DNA from: JBICHN01 sp043101845
GTDB taxonomy: Bacteria > Planctomycetota > Phycisphaerae > Phycisphaerales > UBA5793
Assembly (NCBI GenBank): GCA_043101845.1
Contig: JBICHN010000005.1
Span: 1 to 63,163 of the forward strand
Direction: 5' to 3'
Length of the DNA stretch: 63,163 bases
Shown here: in pieces, positions 1 to 9,100 of the stretch
How positions within the stretch are numbered: position 1 is the stretch's first letter
How the letters are laid out: every line of letters starts with the position of its first letter
Translations under genes and position numbers: made by a program
The notes under the pieces: generated by a model
What the model was told of the DNA's origin: nothing
Databases searched by the model: none
The model's input: only the letters and a program-made list of their open reading frames with translations

Positions 1-24
1 GCCCGGCGATCGACTTTTTCGTGG

Positions 25-1263
25 ATGGGTGACCGACCGATGACGCCTCACCGTCTGATGACTCTCGTCAGCGTTGTTTCGTTCGTCGCCTCGAGTTCGG
101 CCGCCGTCTTCGCGACGGAGCCGGTGACGATCACCTTCCGCGTGACGGCGCCCGATTCGACGCCGGCCGACGCGACGCTCTACCTCGCCGGCAACCACGA
201 CGCGCTCGGCGCCTGGCGGGCGGACGGTCTCGCGCTTGCGAGATCGGACGACGACGACGGCGTGTGGTCCGCCGCCGCGAGCTTTCCCGTCGGCGCCGCG
301 CTCGAGTTCAAGGTCACGCTCGGCGACTGGAGCCGCGTCGAGAAGAGCGCGACCGGCGCCGAGATCGACAATCGCACGCATCTCGTCACGAAAGGCGAGA
401 CGCTCGACCTCACCGTCGCGTCCTGGGCGGACCCTTCGTCGAATCCACCGCGCTGCGCCTCGACGAAGACCGGCGCCATCCGCCATCACCCGAACTTCGC
501 GAGCGAGCGGCTCGGGCGCGCCCGTGACCTCTGGGTCTACCTCCCGCCCGGCTATGACGACGCGGCGGACGAGCGCTATCCCGTGCTCTACTTCCACGAC
601 GGACAGAATCTCTTCGACGAGGCGACCGCTGCGTTCGGCGTCGAATGGGGCGCCGACGAAGCGGCCGGGCGCCTCATCCGCAGCGCCCGCATTCCGCCGC
701 TCATCATCGTCGGAATCGGGAACACGCCGGCCCGCATGGCCGAGTACACGCCCTACCCGAGCGAACGCTTCGACGGACGCGGCGGCGAGGGCGACCGCTA
801 CGCCGCCTTCCTCGTCGACGAGTTGAAACCCTTCATCGACGCGACCTACCGCACGAAGCCGGAGCGCGAGCACACCGGCGTCGCCGGTTCATCGCTCGGT
901 GGGCTCATCTCGCTTCACCTCGCGCTGACGAAGTCGGAGTCGTTCTCGCGCATCGGAGTCGTCTCGCCGGCCCTCGCGTGGGCCGACGGCCGCATTCTCG
1001 ACGAAACCGAAGCGCATGCGTCACGATTGAAGGAGATGCGTCTCTGGATCGACATGGGCGGCGCCGAGGGCCAGTTGAGCGCGGGCGGTGATGTGCGCGA
1101 ACCCGTCGCGCTCACCCGCCGCCTTGTCGCGATCCTCGATGACGCCGGCTACGCGATCGGCCGCGACTACTACTACCTCGAAGTCATCGGCGCCGCGCAC
1201 AACGAAGCCGCCTGGTCGCAGCGCGTCGACGACATGCTCCTCTACCTCTACAGCGAACGCTGA
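25..1263 (+). CDS. Secreted esterase (esterase D / enterochelin esterase fold) with N-terminal carbohydrate-binding-like domain
   Basis: An N-terminal hydrophobic segment (about residues 10-30) looks like a signal peptide. Residues about 32-135 resemble a CBM20-type beta-sandwich (LAGNHDALGAW, then VWSAAASFPVGAALEFKV). From residue about 160 there is a PF00756-type alpha/beta hydrolase: YPVLYFHDGQNLFD, the nucleophile elbow GSSLGG with Ser near residue 290, and a late His in GAAHNE near residue 392. It probably hydrolyses an ester in the periplasm or outside the cell; the substrate is not evident. The start is uncertain: ATGs at 25, 40 and 58 are in frame and none has a strong ribosome binding site, so one of the shorter forms, which still keep the signal peptide, may be correct. 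Confidence 0.8.
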   Translation: MGDRPMTPHRLMTLVSVVSFVASSSAAVFATEPVTITFRVTAPDSTPADATLYLAGNHDALGAWRADGLALARSDDDDGVWSAAASFPVGAALEFKVTLGDWSRVEKSATGAEIDNRTHLVTKGETLDLTVASWADPSSNPPRCASTKTGAIRHHPNFASERLGRARDLWVYLPPGYDDAADERYPVLYFHDGQNLFDEATAAFGVEWGADEAAGRLIRSARIPPLIIVGIGNTPARMAEYTPYPSERFDGRGGEGDRYAAFLVDELKPFIDATYRTKPEREHTGVAGSSLGGLISLHLALTKSESFSRIGVVSPALAWADGRILDETEAHASRLKEMRLWIDMGGAEGQLSAGGDVREPVALTRRLVAILDDAGYAIGRDYYYLEVIGAAHNEAAWSQRVDDMLLYLYSER

Positions 1264-1354
1264 GCGACGGTGGTCCCGCGACAAATGCGCCGCGTCGGGT
1301 GGCTGTGGCTGACGCTCGGGGAAGCCACAGGACGGACGGCGCGCGAGGCGGAAG

Positions 1355-1412
1355 ATTTGAAATCTCAGATTTGAGATTTGAAATTTCGTCAAGTAGGTCA
1401 GGCTATTGCCTG
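1355..1412. repeat. Two adjacent intergenic hairpins, the first strikingly AT-rich
   Basis: Positions 1355-1367 and 1372-1384 form a 13-bp AT-rich stem with one mismatch around a GATT loop. A second hairpin follows with CAGGC at 1399-1403, loop TATT and GCCTG at 1408-1412. The rest of the 1264-1540 gap holds no convincing gene. The AT-rich run is out of character for this high-GC DNA. It could act as a terminator in either direction or be a dispersed intergenic repeat. Confidence 0.6.
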
Positions 1413-1540
1413 CCGGTTGGGCGCACGGCGCTCACGGGCCGTCCAATCGAAGCCGCCGTGGCCGGTCGAACGATCATCCAGTCACGGAAACCCGAGTTTG
1501 CGAATGGCGCCTCGCGCCGTCCCTATCCTGCCGTATCGAA

Positions 1541-2410
1541 ATGCCCGCCGTCGATGACAACACGACCCCGACCGCTCCGACCGCGGGCGCCGCGGCGCGG
1601 CCGATTCCGTGCCGCCAGTGCGGGTACGACCTGCGCGGCGCCGCGCGTGACGGCGCCTGCCCGGAATGCGGGGCGCCCGTCGAACGCTCGCTCGGACCCG
1701 ACCGGCTCGAAGCGGCGCCGGCGCCGTGGCTTCAGCGCATCGCGCTCGGCCTTCTCGTCGCCGTCGCGGCGTTCGCCTCCGAATTCATCATCCTCGCCCT
1801 CCAACTCGTCTGGTTGCGCCTCATCGAACTCGCGCCCGACGCCGGCGCCACGCGCGGCCTCGACGCGATCCTCGGCGACCGGACCGTCCGCCTCTTCCTC
1901 TTCTACGGAATCGACGCGCTCCTCCTCGTCGGCGTCTGGCTCTCCACGACGCGCCGCGCGGGCGAAGCGCGACGCGTCAAGTGGGCGCGGCGCGGGGCGC
2001 GGGGACTGCTCCTCGCCTCATATGTCATGCAGATCGCCGTCCTCGTCATCTCGCCGCGCACGAACCTCACCGCGTACTCGCTTCTCTTCGTCCGCTCCTT
2101 CGTCGCGATCCCCGGCGCCCTCGCGATCGTCTGCTGGATCTACTCGCTTGTGCATACGCTCGACCTGAGCGGCCGCAAGCGTCTCGTCGCGGCCGGCGTC
2201 TGGGTCATGCTCGTCTTCCTCGCGCTCGAGGTCGCGATGGACCTCATCTGGCTGCCGTGGCTCATCCGCGGCTCGACGGCGCCGTGGACCGGTTGGCTCA
2301 CGACGACGAGCGGCGTCGCCGAGTACCTCTGGCTCGCCTTTCTCGTCGCGTTCGCGTGGTGGCTGTGGCGCGTGCGTCGCGAGTTCCGGAGCGCCGCGTC
2401 GCCCGGCTGA
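1541..2410 (+). CDS. Zinc-ribbon membrane protein
   Basis: About 289 residues from the ATG at 1541; upstream in-frame codons give a low-complexity extension with no recognisable domain, so the longer reading is rejected. Residues about 20-45 form a zinc ribbon, CRQCGYDLRG then CPECGAPVE, an arrangement common in planctomycete proteins. The remainder has about six hydrophobic segments (for example IALGLLVAVAAFASEFIILAL and VWVMLVFLALEVAMDLIWL). Function is unknown. It precedes nuoJ in the same direction with a 109-bp gap, but nothing ties it to complex I. Confidence 0.75.
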   Translation: MPAVDDNTTPTAPTAGAAARPIPCRQCGYDLRGAARDGACPECGAPVERSLGPDRLEAAPAPWLQRIALGLLVAVAAFASEFIILALQLVWLRLIELAPDAGATRGLDAILGDRTVRLFLFYGIDALLLVGVWLSTTRRAGEARRVKWARRGARGLLLASYVMQIAVLVISPRTNLTAYSLLFVRSFVAIPGALAIVCWIYSLVHTLDLSGRKRLVAAGVWVMLVFLALEVAMDLIWLPWLIRGSTAPWTGWLTTTSGVAEYLWLAFLVAFAWWLWRVRREFRSAASPG

Positions 2411-2519
2411 GGCCGCATTTCGCGATCCGCCGGTGGCGACCCGCATGACGCTTTCCTATCGTGCCTGCCCTGTCGCAGGGGCGGAGAACCCATCTGCGCG
2501 AGGGTGGTTGCGAAGGCTC

Positions 2520-3425
2520 ATGCTGAATCCCTGGCTGCTCTATATCGCCTGCGTCGTGGGCGCGATCGGAGTCTATCTGATGACTCCCCGGCGCGGTCGT
2601 CGACTCGCCCTGCTCGGCGGGCTCATCGCCGCGGGCGCCCTCGGAGCGGCGTTTCTCGGCCTCGCGCGGCTCATGCTCGACGACGCGGGCCGACCGGGCG
2701 TGTTCTTCTATGTCTTCGCCTTCCTTGCCGCCGGCGCCGCGGCCCGGATGATCACCCATCCGCGCCCCGTCTTCGCCGCGGTCTACTTCATCCTCGTTGT
2801 CATTGCGAGCGCGGGACTCCTCATCCTCCTCGCCGCCGAGTTCATGGCCTTCGCTCTCGTCATCGTCTACGCCGGCGCCATCATGGTGACCTACCTCTTC
2901 GTCATCATGCTCGCCCAGGAGACGCCCGACGATCAGCATCCCGATGACTACGCGGAGTACGACGCGAACGCCCGCGAGCCGCTCGCCGCGACCGCGGTCT
3001 CCTTCGTCCTGCTCGCGGCTCTGCTCGGCGTCATGAACGCCGGCGTGACGCGAATCGCCCCGGCCCTCCCCTTCGGCGACCCCGACCTCGCCCAACTCAC
3101 CGGCAAGATCAAGCGCGAACTCATCGCCGCCGACCTCGCGAACGAGAATTCCGCGATCGTCGGCGTCGACCCGATCGGACGCGAAGTGCTCGTCGTCGAG
3201 CCCGGCGGCTCGGCCGACGCGCCGCGCATCGTCGTTCTGCCCGACGATTTCCGCATTGAGAATGTCGAGCGGGTCGGACTGTCCCTCGTCGGGGATTTTC
3301 CGATCAGCCTCGAAGTCGCCGGCGTCATCCTCATGATGGCGATGCTCGGCGCCGTCACGCTCGCCCGCAAACCGTCGCGCCTCGAAGCCGCCGCGGCGAA
3401 ACCCGGTCGATCGGAGGCGCGCTGA
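2520..3425 (+). CDS. nuoJ: NADH-quinone oxidoreductase subunit J
   Basis: Membrane subunit of complex I. The conserved core FMAFALVIVYAGAIMVTYLFV is visible, with about five transmembrane segments, the last (SLEVAGVILMMAMLGAVTLAR) at the C terminus. About 301 residues, longer than E. coli NuoJ (184), because of a hydrophilic region between TM4 and TM5 (about residues 135-265). ATG at 2520 is chosen because the mature-like sequence MLNPWLLYIACVVGAIGVYL begins there with GAAGG just upstream; an earlier in-frame ATG at 2433 would add 29 residues with no membrane character. First gene of the nuoJKLMN block, separated from nuoK by one base. Confidence 0.9.
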   Translation: MLNPWLLYIACVVGAIGVYLMTPRRGRRLALLGGLIAAGALGAAFLGLARLMLDDAGRPGVFFYVFAFLAAGAAARMITHPRPVFAAVYFILVVIASAGLLILLAAEFMAFALVIVYAGAIMVTYLFVIMLAQETPDDQHPDDYAEYDANAREPLAATAVSFVLLAALLGVMNAGVTRIAPALPFGDPDLAQLTGKIKRELIAADLANENSAIVGVDPIGREVLVVEPGGSADAPRIVVLPDDFRIENVERVGLSLVGDFPISLEVAGVILMMAMLGAVTLARKPSRLEAAAAKPGRSEAR

Positions 3426-3426
3426 C

Positions 3427-3744
3427 ATGACGCCGATCGACCTGCTCACGCTGAACCATTACCTCATCCTGAGCGCCGTGCTCTTCGTGCTCGGCCTCGT
3501 TGGATTCCTCACCCGCCGCAACCTGATCATCATGTTCCTCTGCACGGAGCTCATGTTTCAGGCGGCGGCGATCGCGATGATCGCCTTCGGCGCGTACCAC
3601 CTCAACCCGCAGGGGCAGGTCTTCCTCATCTTCGTGCTCACCGTCGCCGCGGCGGAGGCGGCGCTCGCGCTCGCCCTCATCGTCGCGCTCTATCGTCGAC
3701 GCGCGACCTTGAGCGCTGAAGCCTGGTCGGAGTTGCGTGGATGA
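3427..3744 (+). CDS. nuoK: NADH-quinone oxidoreductase subunit K
   Basis: 105 residues, normal for NuoK. Three transmembrane helices are visible, with the buried glutamates of the family in FLCTELMFQAAA and VAAAEAALALALIVALYRR. These glutamates belong to the proton-conducting axis of complex I. The ATG lies one base after the nuoJ stop, and the 3' end overlaps the nuoL start (ATGA), so translation is probably coupled. Confidence 0.96.
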   Translation: MTPIDLLTLNHYLILSAVLFVLGLVGFLTRRNLIIMFLCTELMFQAAAIAMIAFGAYHLNPQGQVFLIFVLTVAAAEAALALALIVALYRRRATLSAEAWSELRG

Positions 3745-5804
3745 CGACGCTCTCGCCGCTCATGCTGCAACTCGGCGCCGACACGGCCGCGACCGCCGGC
3801 GCTTCGATCGACGCGCCCTGGATCTCAGCGCTCATTCCGGGCCTGCCGCTGCTCGGCGCGGTTCTCTGTGGCCTGCTTCCCGCACTCGGCTACGGTCGCG
3901 ACCGGTCGTTCTGGCCGCGCAAGGCGCCGGGGCTCATCTGCGTCGCCGCCCTCGCCGGCGCGTTCGTCGCGTCGGTCATCACGATCATCTCGGTCGGGCA
4001 CGGCGTGGGCGCCCGCACGCTTTTCGAATGGATCCATGTCGGCCATCTCGTCGCCGACTTCGCGTTCTTCATCGACCCGCTCACCTCGATCATGCTGCTC
4101 GTCGTGACCGGCGTCGGCACGCTCGTCGCGATCTACGCGTCGGAGTACATGTACGGCGATCGGGGCTACGCGCGCTTCTTCGCGTTCGTGAGCCTCTTCC
4201 TCGTCGCGATGACGCTGCTCGTCCTCGCCGACAACCTCGTCCTGCTCTACCTCGGCTGGGAGGGCGTCGGGCTCTGCTCATACCTGCTCATCGGCTTCTA
4301 CTATGAGAAGCCGTCGGCCGTCGCCGCTGCGAAAAAGGCGTTCATCGTCAACCGCATCGGCGATCTCGGCTTCGCGCTCGGCATCATGCTCACCTACCTC
4401 GAGTTCGGCACGGTCGAGTACGGTCCGCTCTTTGCGGCGCTCGGCCAGGTCGGCGGTGAGATGACCCGCGACCTTCCCGCGAGCGTCGAGATCATTCCGT
4501 TCCTCCTCATGCTCGGCGCCTTCGGCAAGAGCGCGCAGCTCCCGCTCTATGTGTGGCTGCCCGACGCGATGGAAGGTCCGACGCCGGTGTCGGCGCTTAT
4601 CCACGCCGCGACGATGGTCACCGCGGGCGTCTACATGATCGCCCGGCTCATGCCGCTCTTCCTGCTCAGCCCCTACGCCCTGCCCACGGTCGCGTGGGTT
4701 GGTGGGCTCACGGCGCTCTTCGCCGCCACGATCGGCATGGCGCAGTACGACATCAAGCGCATCTTCGCGTACTCGACGGTGTCGCAGCTCGGCTACATGT
4801 TCCTCGGCCTCGGCGTGCTCTCCTCGACCGGCGCCGTGTTCCACCTGTTCACCCACGCCTTCTTCAAGGCCCTACTTTTCCTCGGGTGCGGCGCCGTGAT
4901 GCACGGCTTCGCCGGTCAGCTCGACCTGCGCCGGCTCTCGGGGCTCATCCGCGAACCCGGCTGGAAGGTCGTGAGCTGGACCATGCTCTTCGGGTGTCTC
5001 GCGCTCGCCGGCTTCCCGCTCACCGCGGGCTTCTTCTCGAAGGACATGATTCTCGCCGAAGCATTTGTCACCCAGGGTCCGGGCTATCAGGCGCTCGGGG
5101 TCATCGGGTTGCTCACGGCGCTCCTCACTGCGTACTACACCTTCCGCGTGTTCTTCCGCGTCTTCCTCGGCCCGACGCGGTACGAGCCGGGGCCGGAAAC
5201 ACACGGCCACGACGATCATGATCATCACTTCCATCCGCACGCGCCCGGCCCCGCGATCAACGGCGTGCTCATCGTGCTCGCGATCGGCGCCGTCTTCGCC
5301 GGCTGGCTCGGCATCGGCGGCGACCACCACGGCTGGTTCGGCGGCATGATCCACGAGTCCACCGCGTACATCACGCCGGGCGGCGGTGAACACCACGACC
5401 TGACCTTCTTCGACGATCCGCACCAGTGGATGTTCCTCGCGTCGACGGTCGTCGGCCTCGTCGGCATCGCGATCGCCTGGTTCTTCCATCTCGCCAATCG
5501 ACCGGCGGCGGACCGACTCAAGTCGACCATGTCGCCCGTCGCGTGGATCCTCGAGCGCAAGTGGCTCGTGGACGAGGGATACGACCTGCTCATTCGCCGA
5601 CCGCTGCGCCTCTTCGCGTTCGTGTGCTACGCGCTCGGCGATGCGCTCATGATCAACGGCCTCGTCGCGTTCGCCGGACGCCTGCCGCGCCTCATCGCCG
5701 GCGCGGTTCGACCAATGCAGCAGGGCCAGCTGCACCAGTACGGGCTCGGCATGGCGGCGGGCGTCGCGGCCCTCGTGCTCGTCATCTGGTGGTGGATGCT
5801 CTGA
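3741..5804 (+). CDS. nuoL: NADH-quinone oxidoreductase subunit L
   Basis: 687 residues, an antiporter-like proton-pumping subunit with the lateral helix. Family landmarks include LYLGWEGVGLCSYLLIGFYY, FGKSAQLPLYVWLPDAMEGP (with PTPVSALIHAATMVTAGVY following) and YSTVSQLGYMFLGLG. A His/Asp-rich insert, about ETHGHDDHDHHFHPH, lies near residue 490 in a loop before the C-terminal helices; NuoM has a shorter His cluster at a similar place. It overlaps nuoK by four bases. Confidence 0.97.
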   Translation: MTTLSPLMLQLGADTAATAGASIDAPWISALIPGLPLLGAVLCGLLPALGYGRDRSFWPRKAPGLICVAALAGAFVASVITIISVGHGVGARTLFEWIHVGHLVADFAFFIDPLTSIMLLVVTGVGTLVAIYASEYMYGDRGYARFFAFVSLFLVAMTLLVLADNLVLLYLGWEGVGLCSYLLIGFYYEKPSAVAAAKKAFIVNRIGDLGFALGIMLTYLEFGTVEYGPLFAALGQVGGEMTRDLPASVEIIPFLLMLGAFGKSAQLPLYVWLPDAMEGPTPVSALIHAATMVTAGVYMIARLMPLFLLSPYALPTVAWVGGLTALFAATIGMAQYDIKRIFAYSTVSQLGYMFLGLGVLSSTGAVFHLFTHAFFKALLFLGCGAVMHGFAGQLDLRRLSGLIREPGWKVVSWTMLFGCLALAGFPLTAGFFSKDMILAEAFVTQGPGYQALGVIGLLTALLTAYYTFRVFFRVFLGPTRYEPGPETHGHDDHDHHFHPHAPGPAINGVLIVLAIGAVFAGWLGIGGDHHGWFGGMIHESTAYITPGGGEHHDLTFFDDPHQWMFLASTVVGLVGIAIAWFFHLANRPAADRLKSTMSPVAWILERKWLVDEGYDLLIRRPLRLFAFVCYALGDALMINGLVAFAGRLPRLIAGAVRPMQQGQLHQYGLGMAAGVAALVLVIWWWML

Positions 5805-5823
5805 CCGAGAGGGACGGATTGAC

Positions 5824-7461
5824 TTGACGCTCCTGTCGCTCATTCTGATTCCCCTGCTCACCGCGGCCGCGATCGCGTTCGCGTCGGCGCGGGCGTCGCG
5901 CACGCTCGCGCTCTTCGGCACGCTCGCCGCCTTCGCATGGAGCGTGGTCGTCGCCGCGGCGTTCGATTTCGGAAACACCGGCGCCGACCAGTTCGCGGCG
6001 GCCTGGAACTGGATTCCGACGCTTGGGCTCCGGCTCTCACTCGGCGCCGACTCGGTATCGCTTCTGCTCGTTCTGCTCACCACGCTCATCATGCCGCTCG
6101 CGGTGCTTGGTTCGTTCACCGCGATCCGTGACCGCGAGAAGGAATACTTCTTCTGGCTCCTCATCCTCGAGGCGGCGATGATCGGCGTCTTCCTCGCGCG
6201 TGACCTCATCGTCTTCTACACCTGCTTCGAGTTCACGCTCCTGCCGATGTACTTCCTCATCGCGGTGTACGGCAGCGCGAACCGCGCCCGCGCCGCGACG
6301 GTGTTCTTTCTCTACACCTTCACGGGGTCGATGATCACGCTCGCCGGCCTCGTCTATGTCGCGTGGTGGAACTGGCGACTCACCGGCGGGTGGACCTTCG
6401 ACATCGCCTCGCTTACCGCGTCGGCGATCGAAATGTCGTACGGACAGCAGTCGATCGTCCTGCTCGCGCTGTGCTGCGGCTTCGCGGTCAAGGTGCCGCT
6501 CTTCCCCGTGCACACATGGCTGCCGCTCGCGCACACCGAAGCGCCGACCGCCGGATCGGTCGTCCTCGCCGCGGTGCTGCTCAAGCTTGGAACCTACGGC
6601 CTCTACCGCTTCGCCCTGCCCATGTGTCCCGTCGCGATCACCGAGTGGTCCCCCGTCCTCGCGATCCTCTGCATCATCGGGATCGTCTACGGCGCCCTCA
6701 TCTGCTGGGTGCAGCGCGATGTGAAGAAGCTCGTCGCCTATTCGTCCGTAAGCCACCTCGGCTTCTGTGTGCTCGGCCTCGTCGCGCTCAACTCGATCGG
6801 TGTGAGCGGTTCGATCGCGTACATGATCAACCACGGCCTGTCGACCGGCGCCCTCTTCTTCCTCATCGGCATGGTCTACGAGCGATATCACACGCGCTCC
6901 ATCGACGAACTCGGCGGCCTCGCTCGGCGCATGCCGGTGTGGACCTTCTTCATGGTGTTCTTCATCATGAGCAGCGTCGCCCTGCCGGGACTCAACGGGT
7001 TCATCGGCGAGTTTCTTGCGCTTGTCGGCGCCTTCGTCTCCGGCGGCGCGAGCGATGGTGAACTCCTCCCCGGCCGCCTCGGTCCCTGGTACGCGGCGGT
7101 CGCCGGAACCGGCATGATCCTCGCCGCGATTTACCTGCTCTACCTCGCGGGACATGTGCTCTTCGGACCGCTGCGCCTCCCGGCGCCGGACGCCCACGGC
7201 CATCATCACCACGGCGCCCCGCTGCCGCGCGATCTGTCCGGCCGCGAGATCACCGTGCTCGCCCCCCTCGCCGTGCTCTGCGTCGTCCTCGGCGTGAAGC
7301 CGGGGCTCATCCTCGATCCGATCGAAACGCCCGTGAACGACCTCACGACGGACATCTTCGTCGAAGCCCGCGCCGCCGGCGTGTACGACGATCGCGTCGC
7401 CGAGCGCGAGCCGGATCTCAACGAAGCATTCGCCGCGCGGCGTGAAGGAGGCGACCGATGA
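5824..7461 (+). CDS. nuoM: NADH-quinone oxidoreductase subunit M
   Basis: 545 residues with 13-14 membrane helices and antiporter-subunit motifs FYTCFEFTLLPMYFLIAVYG (the glutamate of TM5), KVPLFPVHTWLPLAHTEAPT and YSSVSHLGFCVLGL. It pumps protons within complex I. The best start is a TTG at 5824, preceded by the purine-rich GAGAGGGACGGA; no ATG lies closer in the correct frame. A short His cluster (HGHHHHG) occurs near residue 460. The stop overlaps the nuoN start (ATGA). Confidence 0.95.
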   Translation: MTLLSLILIPLLTAAAIAFASARASRTLALFGTLAAFAWSVVVAAAFDFGNTGADQFAAAWNWIPTLGLRLSLGADSVSLLLVLLTTLIMPLAVLGSFTAIRDREKEYFFWLLILEAAMIGVFLARDLIVFYTCFEFTLLPMYFLIAVYGSANRARAATVFFLYTFTGSMITLAGLVYVAWWNWRLTGGWTFDIASLTASAIEMSYGQQSIVLLALCCGFAVKVPLFPVHTWLPLAHTEAPTAGSVVLAAVLLKLGTYGLYRFALPMCPVAITEWSPVLAILCIIGIVYGALICWVQRDVKKLVAYSSVSHLGFCVLGLVALNSIGVSGSIAYMINHGLSTGALFFLIGMVYERYHTRSIDELGGLARRMPVWTFFMVFFIMSSVALPGLNGFIGEFLALVGAFVSGGASDGELLPGRLGPWYAAVAGTGMILAAIYLLYLAGHVLFGPLRLPAPDAHGHHHHGAPLPRDLSGREITVLAPLAVLCVVLGVKPGLILDPIETPVNDLTTDIFVEARAAGVYDDRVAEREPDLNEAFAARREGGDR

Positions 7462-9038
7462 TCGATCGCGTCGCCACGCTCTGGCCCGAGATCATCCTCT
7501 TCGCGACGGCGTCGATCGTCATGCTCCTCGGCCTCTCGCCGAGCAACGACACCCGCCGCGCGACGACCTGGATCACCGGCGTCGGACTCTTCTTCGCATT
7601 CGTGTTCAGCATGCGGGGCCCGAGTCTCGAGGTGTCGCTCCTCCCCGGTCTGCCCGATGTCGTGAAGCCCTTGACCTGCCTCATGGGGCTCCTGCTCCTG
7701 CTCGGCATGGGCGGCATTGACGCCAGACTCGAACGCGAGATCGACGAAGGGCGAACCTTTGACCCGCTCGACACGACGCGCGGCGAATTCCTCGCCTTCT
7801 TTCTGCTCTCGCTCATCGGTCTCATGCTCTGCACGACGGCGACCGACCTCATCTGGCTCTTCCTCGCGCTCGAACTCACGAGCCTGCCGACCTATGTGAT
7901 GGTCGCGACGAGCCGGCCCCGCGCGAGCGCCGGCGAAGCGGGCGTGAAGTACTTCTTCCTCGGCGCCCTCGCCGCGGCGATCTTCCTCTACGGCTTCGCG
8001 CTGCTCTACGGCGCCACGGGATCGCTCAAGCTCGATGAGATTCGCGCCGCCCTGCTCGCCCAGTCCGCGGCGGATCAGGTCAATCTCATCGCGATCGTCG
8101 GCGCCCTTCTCGCCATCATCGGCGTATCGTTCAAGATCGCCGCCGTGCCGATGCACTTCTACACGGCCGATGTGTACGAAGGGGCCGCGTCGCCGGTGAG
8201 CGCGTTCCTCGCGTTTGTGCCGAAGACGGCGGGCTTCATCGCGATCATGGGACTCATGGCGCCCTTCCTCGGCCTCAATCAGATGGCGGGCGAACCCTGG
8301 CCCGCGGCGCTGCACGGCGCCCTCTGGCTTATCGCGGCGCTCACGATGACGATTGGCAACACACTCGCGATCATGCAGTCGAGCGCGAAGCGTATGCTCG
8401 CCTATTCCTCGGTCGCCCACAGCGGGTACATGCTCATCGGCGTCATCGCGGGTCCGAGCGTCGGCCTCGCCTCGACGAACGGCTTCGCCGCCGTCGTCTT
8501 TTACCTCTTCGCGTACGGCGTCATGAACACCGGCGCGTTTTTCGCCCTCGCGTGCCTCGAGCGGGACGGCGAGGAAGTCGAATCGATCGACGACCTGCGC
8601 GGCGTTGCGCGTCGCCAGCCCGGCGTGGCCGCCGCGCTCGCGGTCTGTGCGCTCTCGCTCCTCGGGCTTCCCCCGCTCATCGGCTTCTTCGGCAAGCTCT
8701 ATCTCTTCGCCGCGGGCATCGCCGCCGGTGAGTATGTCCTCGTCGTCATCGCCGGTCTGAACAGCGCCGTCGCGGCGTACTACTACCTGCGTCTCGCGGG
8801 CGCCCCGTGGATCGGTCGCGAATCGAAGCGCGGGTCCCCGGTCGAGGCGTGTCCCTTCACCGGCCGGGGCGTCGCGATCGCCATCGCCGGCGTCGGCGTC
8901 GTCGTGCTCTCGCTCTTCGCGAACCTGCTCGTCACCGCGGGCCACCGCGCGACACGATTCGACGAAGTCGAGATCGTCGCCGAATCGTCCGCGATGGATG
9001 ATCTCGACGATCAGGCGCGGCTCGATTCCGATCACTGA
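7458..9038 (+). CDS. nuoN: NADH-quinone oxidoreductase subunit N
   Basis: 526 residues, third antiporter-like subunit of complex I. Landmarks are LFLALELTSLPTYVMVA (conserved Glu), SFKIAAVPMHFYTADVYEGA followed by SPVSAFLAFVPKTAGF, and YSSVAHSGYMLIG. It closes the nuoJKLMN block; no nuoA-I, ndh or other respiratory genes follow. The start overlaps the nuoM stop by four bases. Confidence 0.96.
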   Translation: MIDRVATLWPEIILFATASIVMLLGLSPSNDTRRATTWITGVGLFFAFVFSMRGPSLEVSLLPGLPDVVKPLTCLMGLLLLLGMGGIDARLEREIDEGRTFDPLDTTRGEFLAFFLLSLIGLMLCTTATDLIWLFLALELTSLPTYVMVATSRPRASAGEAGVKYFFLGALAAAIFLYGFALLYGATGSLKLDEIRAALLAQSAADQVNLIAIVGALLAIIGVSFKIAAVPMHFYTADVYEGAASPVSAFLAFVPKTAGFIAIMGLMAPFLGLNQMAGEPWPAALHGALWLIAALTMTIGNTLAIMQSSAKRMLAYSSVAHSGYMLIGVIAGPSVGLASTNGFAAVVFYLFAYGVMNTGAFFALACLERDGEEVESIDDLRGVARRQPGVAAALAVCALSLLGLPPLIGFFGKLYLFAAGIAAGEYVLVVIAGLNSAVAAYYYLRLAGAPWIGRESKRGSPVEACPFTGRGVAIAIAGVGVVVLSLFANLLVTAGHRATRFDEVEIVAESSAMDDLDDQARLDSDH

Positions 9039-9100
9039 ACGCCGCGAACTGGTTCGACCGCTTGCATCCCGGGCCGGGCGGCGGGAGAATCGAATCCGCA

